Part shown: one piece after another, positions 51,964 through 58,942 of the stretch
Layout of the letters: each line of letters opens with the position of its first letter
Position numbering within the stretch: the first letter of the stretch is position 1
Assembly (NCBI GenBank): GCA_031406575.1
Contig: JANOHP010000133.1
Location: 1-64,000 of the forward strand
Direction of reading: 5' to 3'
Origin: Ga0077555 sp031406575
Lineage (GTDB): Bacteria; Pseudomonadota; Alphaproteobacteria; Rhizobiales; Hyphomicrobiaceae
DNA length: 64,000 nt
Notes under the pieces: model-generated
Databases searched by the model: none
What the model was told of the DNA's origin: nothing
What the model saw: only the letters and a program-made list of their open reading frames with translations
Position numbers and translations under genes: made by a program

Positions 51964-52476
51964 ATGGCGCCGCTAACCCGTGCACAGCTCTTCGAGCGGC
52001 TGGAGTCCCTCGGCATCGCGCATCTCACGATCGACCACGAAGCGGTCTTTACGGTGGGCGAAAGCGAGCGCCTCCATCGCGAGATCCCGGGCGGGCACAC
52101 CAAGAACCTGTTCCTGAAGGACGCCAAGGACAAGCTGTGGCTCATCATCGCCGAGTGCCACACGCCGATCGATCTCAAGAGCCTGCCCAAAACGATCGGT
52201 TCCGCGCGTCTGTCGTTTGGGCGAGCGGACCTCTTGCAGGAGGTGCTGGGCGTCTCCCCCGGCTCGGTGACGGCCCTAGCGTTGATCAACGACACGGCCC
52301 ACCGCGTCAGCGTTGTGGTGGATCAGCGCCTATTGGAGTATGACGTGATCAATTGTCATCCCCTCGAGAATACGGCGACCACGAGCCTGTCGAGGAACGA
52401 CCTCGAGAAATTCGTTCGCGCTTGTGGCCACGAATGGCGCGTTGTTACGTTGACGGCGGAGGGTGGTCGCGCGTGA
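51964..52476 (+). CDS. Prolyl-tRNA editing (YbaK/ProX-type) deacylase
   Basis: 170 residues. EVFTVGES-like HEAVFTVGESERLHREIPGG, HTKNLFLKDAKDKLWLI and GSVTALALINDTAHRVSVV are family motifs. Such free-standing INS-like editing domains hydrolyse mischarged Ala- or Cys-tRNA-Pro. The next gene starts 52 bases downstream. Confidence 0.92.
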   Translation: MAPLTRAQLFERLESLGIAHLTIDHEAVFTVGESERLHREIPGGHTKNLFLKDAKDKLWLIIAECHTPIDLKSLPKTIGSARLSFGRADLLQEVLGVSPGSVTALALINDTAHRVSVVVDQRLLEYDVINCHPLENTATTSLSRNDLEKFVRACGHEWRVVTLTAEGGRA

Positions 52477-52528
52477 GCGCCCCCTGGCGTGTGGCAAGGT
52501 CTGTGGGCGCCCGTATTGGAGACGAGTA

Positions 52529-53461
52529 ATGGACTTCGGACAGAAAAAGCCTACCCCTACCCCTGTCGCTGGCGCACTGCCGGTTCTGGGTGGTGACATG
52601 ATCAAAGACACGACAACGGCCGCCTTCGGCAAGGACGTGATCGAGGCGTCCAAACAGGTTCCCGTGATCGTCGATTTTTGGGCGCCCTGGTGCGGGCCGT
52701 GCAAACAACTGACGCCGATCATCGAGAAGGTGGTCTCGTCGTACGGCGGCAAAGTTCGGCTGGTGAAGATCAATATCGACGAGCATCCTGCCATTGCGGG
52801 CCAGCTTCGCGTCCAATCGATCCCCACGGTCTATGCCTTCAAGGATGGCCGCCCCGTCGACGGCTTTGCGGGCGCTCTGCCCGAAAGCCAGGTGCGCGCG
52901 TTCGTCGATCGCCTGATCGGCGAGGATCCCGCAGCCGACATCGCCGGTGCGCTCGAGGAAGCCGACAAGTTGCTCGAGGCGGGCGACGTGCTGACGGCGG
53001 CAGAGATCTACGCCAGTGTCCTGCAGGAGGATCGTGAAAATCTCCCCGCGCTCGCGGGCCTCGCGAAATGTTACCTGAAGACGGGAGACCTCGAGCGTGC
53101 CGAGCAGACCATCGGCCTCGTGCCCCCCGACAAGCGCGAACAGCAACCGATCCCCGGCATTCGCGTCGCCATCGATTTGGCCAAACGCGGCGCTGATCCC
53201 AATAAGCTCGGCGATCTCAAGGCGAAGGTTGCCGCCAACCCGGCCGACCACCAAGCCCGCATCGATTTCGCCGTCGCACTGGCTGCTGCCGACGACAAAG
53301 ACGGGGCGATGACCGAACTGCTCGAAAGCTTCCGGCGCGATCTCAACTGGAACGAGCAGGCGGCACGAAAGCAGCTCGTGCAGTTGTTCGAGGCCTGGGG
53401 TCCCAAAGACGCCGCAACGCTGGAAGGCCGGCGGCGGCTGTCATCGCTGCTGTTCGCCTGA
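52529..53461 (+). CDS. Thioredoxin-TPR co-chaperone, YbbN/CnoX-like
   Basis: 310 residues. The N-terminal thioredoxin domain has VDFWAPWCGPCKQLTP with both redox cysteines, and SIPTVYAFKDG. The C-terminal half is TPR-like: ADKLLEAGDVLTAAEIYASVL and GLAKCYLKTGDLERAEQTI. Family members guard unfolded proteins under oxidative stress. Two active cysteines suggest that it also has redox activity. Confidence 0.93.
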   Translation: MDFGQKKPTPTPVAGALPVLGGDMIKDTTTAAFGKDVIEASKQVPVIVDFWAPWCGPCKQLTPIIEKVVSSYGGKVRLVKINIDEHPAIAGQLRVQSIPTVYAFKDGRPVDGFAGALPESQVRAFVDRLIGEDPAADIAGALEEADKLLEAGDVLTAAEIYASVLQEDRENLPALAGLAKCYLKTGDLERAEQTIGLVPPDKREQQPIPGIRVAIDLAKRGADPNKLGDLKAKVAANPADHQARIDFAVALAAADDKDGAMTELLESFRRDLNWNEQAARKQLVQLFEAWGPKDAATLEGRRRLSSLLFA

Positions 53462-53501
53462 CGCGCACCGCGCGCACCTGCACACCGAGGAGGTGGTTTG
53501 C

Positions 53502-54182
53502 ATGTCGTCTCGTCCCGAGCAGCTCGCGGATCTCCCACAGGCGATCGCGGTATTTCCGCTCCTTGGTGCCATTCTGCTGCCGCGCGCCATCCTGCCGTTG
53601 CATATTTTCGAACCGCGCTATCTCGCCATGGTCGACGCGGCGCTGGGCGGATCGCGCTTGATCGGCATGATCCAGCCCGATGGCGAGTCGGGCCCCACGG
53701 GATCGCCGATGGGTCGCTCATCGGCACTATGCCGCGTCGGTTGCGTCGGCCGCATCAACTCGTTCCAGGAAATCGACGACGGACGCTATGTCATCGCGCT
53801 GTCGGGTATCGCACGCTTCACGCCGGTGCGTGAATTGCGCGATGAGCTGCCCTATCGCACGTTCGAAGTCGACTATGGCCCGTGGGCGCATGACCTCGAG
53901 CCGGGCTTCGGCGAACACGAGATCGACCGAGATCACCTCGTCGACGTGCTCACGAAATTTTTGTCGGGCCGGAGGCTACAAGCCGATTGGGCGTCGATCG
54001 GCAAGTCGGGCAATGAGATGCTCGTCAACGCGCTCTCGGTTGCGAGCCCGTTCTTACCGGCGGAGAAGCAGGCCCTGCTGGAAGCGGGAACGCTGGCCGA
54101 GCGCGCCGCCACGCTGATTACGCTCGCTGAGATGGCGCTCGCATCCGGTGGTGACGATGGCGCCGATAAGCCTCTGCAATGA
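53502..54182 (+). CDS. LON peptidase substrate-binding-domain protein
   Basis: 226 residues consisting of only the Lon N-terminal domain: IAVFPLLGAILLPRAILPLHIFEPRYLAM, GCVGRINSFQEIDDGRYVIALSG. It lacks ATPase and protease parts. GAGGAGGTGG precedes ATG 53502; the GTG at 53493 lies inside that site. It is part of a YbbN / LON-domain / Trm112 run common in Hyphomicrobiales. Confidence 0.93.
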   Translation: MSSRPEQLADLPQAIAVFPLLGAILLPRAILPLHIFEPRYLAMVDAALGGSRLIGMIQPDGESGPTGSPMGRSSALCRVGCVGRINSFQEIDDGRYVIALSGIARFTPVRELRDELPYRTFEVDYGPWAHDLEPGFGEHEIDRDHLVDVLTKFLSGRRLQADWASIGKSGNEMLVNALSVASPFLPAEKQALLEAGTLAERAATLITLAEMALASGGDDGADKPLQ

Positions 54183-54200
54183 CATGGGGAGGATCTGACC

Positions 54201-54425
54201 GTGCCGACTGATGGGTCACCGCACGCGGTTGGCGACAATCGCCGCTCCGTCGATCCGCGCGTGCTCGAATTCCTGGTCTGCCCGATCACGAAAGCGACAC
54301 TCGAGTACGACGCGACGCGCCAAGAGCTGATCAGCCGGTCGGCGCGCCTCGCCTATCCGATCCGCCACGGTGTACCCCACATGGTGCCGTCGGAAGCGCG
54401 CCACCTCGACGATCCCGAACCCTAG
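54201..54425 (+). CDS. Trm112 family protein
   Basis: 74 residues from a GTG start. VDPRVLEFLVCPITKATLEYD and YPIRHGVPHMVPSEAR match the small Trm112/YcaR family, whose members help or activate methyltransferases. Only one cysteine of the usual zinc set remains. The start follows the LON-domain stop by 18 bases. Confidence 0.9.
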   Translation: MPTDGSPHAVGDNRRSVDPRVLEFLVCPITKATLEYDATRQELISRSARLAYPIRHGVPHMVPSEARHLDDPEP

Positions 54426-54440
54426 GCAGTCGCCCCCTGG

Positions 54441-55091
54441 TCAGGCCGAACCCAAGGCCGCACCCACGGGAGCGTGATCCCCATGCATGGTGTGGCGCGG
54501 TGCTGCGATGTCGTTTCGGGCAACGGGAACCGTGCCTGAGATTTCCGGAAGGCGAAGGCGCACCTTCAACTCGTCCAGTCGGACTTGGAGCGTCCCAATG
54601 CCTTCGGCGACGATCACATCCTTGGTCGCGTCCGTCGCATGGACGAGCAGCAACTGATGTTGGAGACCCGATAATGTGGTGCGCACCAGTGGCGCAATCC
54701 CGCGATAGGACGCCACTGGCGCCGCCCAATGACATGTGCGCAGCCACGAGCGATCGGCAACGTGCACCATCTGGGCATCGATGGCGATCGACCGGCTGGT
54801 GCCGAGGCGCTTGGACAAGCGCACGAGCGGGAACCCGAAAATCAGCGACCACCCGGCAAAGGCCAAGAGAATCTGTGCGGCCGCAAAGGGGCGGTCCGAG
54901 ATGGCATTCAGCGTCGTAGGATCAGTGGCAGCATGGGCGCACAACGCGACTGGAACCGCCAGGGCGATCAGCGCTGGCGTCGCCAACAGACATTGCGAGA
55001 TCGCCGACGCGCGCGACGCCTTCTGATCGAGGTGGACGACAAAATCGTCGACCGGCGCGCCCGAGACCCTGGGGCTGGCGTGATCCAACAT
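54441..55091 (-). CDS. Hypothetical membrane protein with two helices, 216 aa
   Basis: 216 residues. Two hydrophobic stretches (about 30-56, CLLATPALIALAVPVALCAH, and about 70-92, AAQILLAFAGWSLIFGFPLV) sit before a soluble C-terminal part. This layout resembles small bacterial proteins with a cytoplasmic PH-like domain, but I do not recognise a named family. It converges with Trm112 and is divergent from the regulator gene. Confidence 0.7.
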   Translation of the reverse strand: MLDHASPRVSGAPVDDFVVHLDQKASRASAISQCLLATPALIALAVPVALCAHAATDPTTLNAISDRPFAAAQILLAFAGWSLIFGFPLVRLSKRLGTSRSIAIDAQMVHVADRSWLRTCHWAAPVASYRGIAPLVRTTLSGLQHQLLLVHATDATKDVIVAEGIGTLQVRLDELKVRLRLPEISGTVPVARNDIAAPRHTMHGDHAPVGAALGSA

Positions 55092-55198
55092 GACGTCAAC
55101 TCCAAATGCGCCGTGTTTTCGTCAAATTAGCGCAATCGAGTTAACGCCTCGTTCACTGCTTGGGTGCCGTACCTCCAAGGGTGGTGCTCACCTTTGTC

Positions 55199-55230
55199 TT
55201 GACACATAAAGATATCCTTATATGTGTTAT
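55199..55230 (+). promoter_or_regulatory. Promoter with palindromic SamR-type operator
   Basis: TTGACA (55199-55204) is a perfect -35, and TATGTG (55221-55226) a fair -10. The spacer holds the palindrome ATAAAGATATCCTTAT (55206-55221) centred on GATATC, with one mismatched pair. Similar AAGATATCTT-type palindromes are described for ArsR-type methionine regulators (SahR/SamR) in proteobacteria. The site overlaps the promoter of the regulator gene itself, which fits autorepression. Confidence 0.7.
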
Positions 55231-55256
55231 GGCTCCCGAGGAGAGGACGAGCGCGC

Positions 55257-56267
55257 GTGCTGGATCAGCGAACAGTGGTGGCCATCCTGAAAGCGGCGGC
55301 AGAGCCGACGCGGCTGCGCCTGCTCGTCATGCTGCGCTGCGGCGAACTCAACGTGAAGGATCTCACGCGCATCCTCGGACAGAGCCAGCCGCGCATCAGC
55401 CGGCACCTCAAGCTGATGGCCGAGGCTGGCCTGATCGAGCGTCTGGCAGATGGCAGTTGGGCCTATTACCACCTCGTTCAGCGGGGACCTCGCGCCGAAC
55501 TCCTCGCCAGCATTCTCGACGGCGTTGCCTCCGGCGATCCCGTTCTCGAGCGGGATCGCAAGCGCGCAGACGCCGTCAAGCAGGAGCGCGAGGCGGCGGC
55601 GCAGGAGTTTTTCCGTCAGCACGCCGCCGAATGGGATCGCATCCGCTCCCTGCACGTCAGCGAAGGCGAGGTCGAGCGCGCGTTGAGCACGGCGCTGGGC
55701 GCGGGTCCCTTCCGGCTTCTGGTCGATTTGGGCACCGGCACGGGACGCTTGCTCGAGCTGTTCGCGGATCGCTACGAGCGGGGCATCGGCTTCGACATCA
55801 ATCATTCGATGCTCGCCTACGCCCGCGGCAAACTCGACGCAGCGGGCCTCGACGGCAAAGCGAGCGTTCGCCATGGCGATATCTACGACGTTGCCTTGGC
55901 CGATGGCAGCGCCGATGCGGTCGTGATGCACCAAGTGCTGCACTTCCTCGCCGAGCCCGCATTGGCTGTCCGCGAAGCCGCCCGCGTGTTGGCGCCCGGT
56001 GGCCGTCTCGTGATCGTCGACTTCGCGCCGCACGGCATGGAAGTGCTGCGCGAGCGGTTTGCGCACGAACGGCTGGGCTTTGCGGGCGCACAAGTGTCGC
56101 AATGGATGACGGAGAATGGGCTCGTGGTCGAACCCGCCGTGTCCCTCCTTCCCGAAGCTGGCGAGAGCGAGGGCAAACTCGGCGTCACGATCTGGGTGTC
56201 GCGCCGCCCTCTCGCGGTCCTGGGTTCCAAACGTGGCGTCGGTCAGCGTAAAGAGGTGGAAGCATGA
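55257..56267 (+). CDS. ArsR-family regulator fused to SAM methyltransferase domain (SamR-like)
   Basis: 336 residues from a GTG start after GAGGAGAGG. Residues 1-75 are a winged helix: VVAILKAAAEPTRLRLLVML and QSQPRISRHLKLMAEAGLIE. Residues about 130-300 are a class I methyltransferase: LVDLGTGTGRLLELFADRY, VRHGDIYDVAL, LAPGGRLVIVDF. Metal-binding cysteines of SmtB-type sensors are not seen. With metF and metH directly downstream, the fold probably senses S-adenosylmethionine or S-adenosylhomocysteine and controls the methionine cycle. That is an inference from known SamR/SahR cases. It overlaps metF by ATGA. Confidence 0.88.
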   Translation: MLDQRTVVAILKAAAEPTRLRLLVMLRCGELNVKDLTRILGQSQPRISRHLKLMAEAGLIERLADGSWAYYHLVQRGPRAELLASILDGVASGDPVLERDRKRADAVKQEREAAAQEFFRQHAAEWDRIRSLHVSEGEVERALSTALGAGPFRLLVDLGTGTGRLLELFADRYERGIGFDINHSMLAYARGKLDAAGLDGKASVRHGDIYDVALADGSADAVVMHQVLHFLAEPALAVREAARVLAPGGRLVIVDFAPHGMEVLRERFAHERLGFAGAQVSQWMTENGLVVEPAVSLLPEAGESEGKLGVTIWVSRRPLAVLGSKRGVGQRKEVEA

Positions 56268-57190
56268 GCGATCTGCTGCAACCCCGCGAGCGGCGCAGCC
56301 GCATCGTCGGTCATGGCGACATCGAGGTATCGTTCGAATTCTTTCCGCCCAAGACGGACAAGATGGAGGAGACGCTGTGGTCCTCCATTCGCCGGCTCGA
56401 GCCGCTGGGTCCCGACTTCGTGTCTGTGACCTATGGTGCGGGCGGATCGACGCGTGAGCGCACGCACAACACCGTCGCCAGGCTCGCCACCGAAACGAGT
56501 TTGCCCCCGGCGGCCCACCTGACATGCGTGAACGCCACGCGGGTCGAAATCGACGACGTCGTGCGCGCTTATCAGGCCGCTGGCGTTCGCCACATCGTGG
56601 CCTTGCGCGGCGATCCGGTCGGCGGCGTCGGGTCCCGCTATGAACCCCATCCGGGCGGCTATGCGCAGGCGGCTGATCTCGTGGCCGGCTTAAAGAAAAT
56701 CGGCGGTTTCGAGGTTTCGGTCGGCGGTTATCCGGAAGGGCATCCCGAGAGCCCGAACTTGGAGTCCGACCTCGATCATCTCAAGGCCAAGGTCGACGCG
56801 GGAGCGGACCGCATCATCACGCAGTTCTTCTTCGACAACACGCAGTACTTGCGGTTCCTCGAGCGCGTGCGCGCGCGTGGCATTTGGTGCCCGGTGCTGC
56901 CCGGCATCGTCCCCATTCACAACTTCAAGCAAGTCGCGGGCTTCGCCGGCAAGACGGGAACCAGCATGCCGGCGTGGCTCGCGCGCCGGTTCGAAGGGCT
57001 GGACGACGATCCCCAAACGACGCATCTCGTCGCGGCTGCCGTTGCCGCCGAACAGGTGCTCGACCTCGTCGATGCCGGGGTGCGCCAATTCCATTTCTAC
57101 ACGCTCAATCGCGCTGATCTCGTCTACGCGATCTGTCATTTGCTGGGATTGCGGGCGAAGGCGCCGCCGCGTGCGGAGGCAGCGGCGTGA
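56264..57190 (+). CDS. metF: Methylenetetrahydrofolate reductase
   Basis: 308 residues, FAD-dependent TIM barrel. It makes 5-methyl-THF, the methyl donor of MetH. Seen: VSFEFFPPKTDKMEETLW, PDFVSVTYGAGGSTRERTH, AHLTCVNATR, HIVALRGDPVGG, GADRIITQFFFDN and PVLPGIVPIHNFKQ. It overlaps the regulator by ATGA and metH-1 by GTGA, a tight operon. Confidence 0.97.
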   Translation: MSDLLQPRERRSRIVGHGDIEVSFEFFPPKTDKMEETLWSSIRRLEPLGPDFVSVTYGAGGSTRERTHNTVARLATETSLPPAAHLTCVNATRVEIDDVVRAYQAAGVRHIVALRGDPVGGVGSRYEPHPGGYAQAADLVAGLKKIGGFEVSVGGYPEGHPESPNLESDLDHLKAKVDAGADRIITQFFFDNTQYLRFLERVRARGIWCPVLPGIVPIHNFKQVAGFAGKTGTSMPAWLARRFEGLDDDPQTTHLVAAAVAAEQVLDLVDAGVRQFHFYTLNRADLVYAICHLLGLRAKAPPRAEAAA

Positions 57191-58269
57191 ACAAGCTATT
57201 CCCATCCCACGATCCAGTCGAGCGCGCGAAACTGCTGCATCGGGCGGCCGCCGAACGCATTTTGATCATCGACGGCGCCATGGGCACGATGATCCAGCGC
57301 CACAAGTTGGACGAGGACGGCTATCGCGGCACGCGGTTCCGCGATTGGCCACGCGACGTGAAAGGCAACAACGATCTGCTGTCGCTCACGCAGCCCGAGA
57401 TCATTCGCGAAATCTACGAACAGTATCTGGCGGCCGGCGCCGACATCATCGAGACGAATACGTTCAACGCCCAGGTCATCTCCATGGCCGACTACGGCAT
57501 GGAAGAGCTGAGCTACGAGATCAACGTGCAAGGCGCGCGGCTGGCGCGCCAAGCTGCCGACCTCTACGAAGCCAAGACGCCCGGCAAACCCCGCTTCGTC
57601 GCCGGCGCCATTGGGCCGACCAATCGCACCGCGTCCATTTCGCCCGACGTCAACAATCCGGGCTTTCGCAACACGAGCTTCGACGAGTTGCGGGCGGCCT
57701 ATACGGAGCAGACGCTGGCACTCATCGAAGGCGGCAGCGACATCATCCTGATCGAGACGATCTTCGACACGTTGAACGCCAAGGCCGCCGGTGTCGCCGT
57801 GCTCGAAGCCTTCGATATTGCGGGCGTGACGCTGCCGTTGATGATCTCGGGCACCATCACGGATCGCTCGGGCCGAACGCTGTCGGGCCAGACGCCGACC
57901 GCCTTCTGGTATTCGATGCGCCACCTGCGGCCGTTTTCGATCGGCCTCAACTGCGCGCTCGGCGCCGACCTGATGCGTCCCCACATCGCCGAAATATCCG
58001 GCATCGCCGATACGCTGGTCTCCGCTTATCCCAACGCCGGCCTGCCCAACGCGATGGGCGACTACGACGAGACCCCACACGACATGGCCTGCCAAATCGA
58101 GCCGTGGGCCAAAGACGGCCTCGTCAACATCGTCGGCGGCTGCTGCGGGTCCACGCCCGAACACATCGCCCACATCGCCGACCACGTCTCGAAATACTCA
58201 CCCCGCAAAGTCCCGCAGATCGCACCCAAAATGCGCCTGTCGGGATTAGAGCCGTTCGTGGCGGGGTGA
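57187..58269 (+). CDS. metH: Methionine synthase, homocysteine-binding part (MetH N-terminal module)
   Basis: 360 residues from GTG 57187. It equals the first MetH domain, which binds zinc and homocysteine: IDGAMGTMIQRHKLDEDGYR, ETNTFNAQ with GAIGPTNRTASISPDV, and the zinc cysteines in NIVGGCCGSTPEHIA plus an upstream cysteine in IGLNCALGA. It ends RLSGLEPFVAG, exactly where single-chain MetH would continue into the folate domain. The remaining domains are encoded after the vapBC-like pair. Confidence 0.95.
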   Translation: MNKLFPSHDPVERAKLLHRAAAERILIIDGAMGTMIQRHKLDEDGYRGTRFRDWPRDVKGNNDLLSLTQPEIIREIYEQYLAAGADIIETNTFNAQVISMADYGMEELSYEINVQGARLARQAADLYEAKTPGKPRFVAGAIGPTNRTASISPDVNNPGFRNTSFDELRAAYTEQTLALIEGGSDIILIETIFDTLNAKAAGVAVLEAFDIAGVTLPLMISGTITDRSGRTLSGQTPTAFWYSMRHLRPFSIGLNCALGADLMRPHIAEISGIADTLVSAYPNAGLPNAMGDYDETPHDMACQIEPWAKDGLVNIVGGCCGSTPEHIAHIADHVSKYSPRKVPQIAPKMRLSGLEPFVAG

Positions 58270-58328
58270 ACAAATGCAACGCGAGTGGTACACAAATCGA
58301 GATTATTCCGAGTGGCTGGAGCAGCAAC

Positions 58329-58547
58329 ATGGATAAAACAATCGAACTCGACGACGATTTGATCAAGGCGGCACAAGAAGCGACCGGCGAGACCGACGAG
58401 CGGGCCGCTGTAGAAGGTGTGCTGCGCAACGCCCTTCCCAAAAGCAAAGCGCCGTACAAAAGCATGTTCGACCTGATCGGGAAAATCGATATCCGTGAAG
58501 ATTACGACTACAAGGCGATGAGAGCCGGTGATGTCACATCTGATTGA
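58329..58547 (+). CDS. VapB-type antitoxin
   Basis: 72 residues: MDKTIELDDDLIKAAQEATG and DERAAVEGVLRNAL form a ribbon-helix-helix-like start, followed by a short tail that should bind the toxin. It begins 59 bases after the metH-1 stop and overlaps the toxin start by 17 bases. Base composition is visibly less GC-rich than in metH, which suggests acquisition. Confidence 0.88.
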   Translation: MDKTIELDDDLIKAAQEATGETDERAAVEGVLRNALPKSKAPYKSMFDLIGKIDIREDYDYKAMRAGDVTSD

Positions 58548-58941
58548 TACATCGCTTTGGATCGAGATGTACAAAGATCGGACTGGCAAACTGGGTTTGG
58601 CTATCGAGGCCCAATTCAGCTCGAAAGACCTTGTTTTCGCACGTCCGATTGGACTGGAAATCCTGCAGGGGTGCTCGACTCAGCAACAGTACGACCTGAC
58701 CAGAGAGTATCTTGCCGCTCAGACGTTCATCGAAATGTCTCCGGATACATGGGTCGAAGCCAGCCGCATTTACTTCGATCTCAAGCGCGCAGGAAAAACC
58801 GTGAGGAGCAGCTTGGATTGCTGTATCGCGCAATTGGCCATCGAAAATGAGATCGATCTCATCCACAACGATAGAGACTTCGAAACAATCGCCACCATAC
58901 GCCCGCTGAAACATCGCCGTCTCGATCTGAGTAAGGTTTGA
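58531..58941 (+). CDS. VapC-type PIN-domain ribonuclease toxin
   Basis: 136 residues. PIN-domain acids are in place: Asp6 in LIDTSLWIEMY, Glu43 in IGLEILQG, Asp96 in SSLDCCIAQLA, and Asp114/Asp116 in LIHNDRDFETIA. Such toxins cleave tRNA or rRNA. The stop is one base from the start of metH-2, so translation of the second metH half may depend on toxin translation. GC content is lower than in the flanks. Confidence 0.92.
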   Translation: MSHLIDTSLWIEMYKDRTGKLGLAIEAQFSSKDLVFARPIGLEILQGCSTQQQYDLTREYLAAQTFIEMSPDTWVEASRIYFDLKRAGKTVRSSLDCCIAQLAIENEIDLIHNDRDFETIATIRPLKHRRLDLSKV

Positions 58942-58942
58942 A

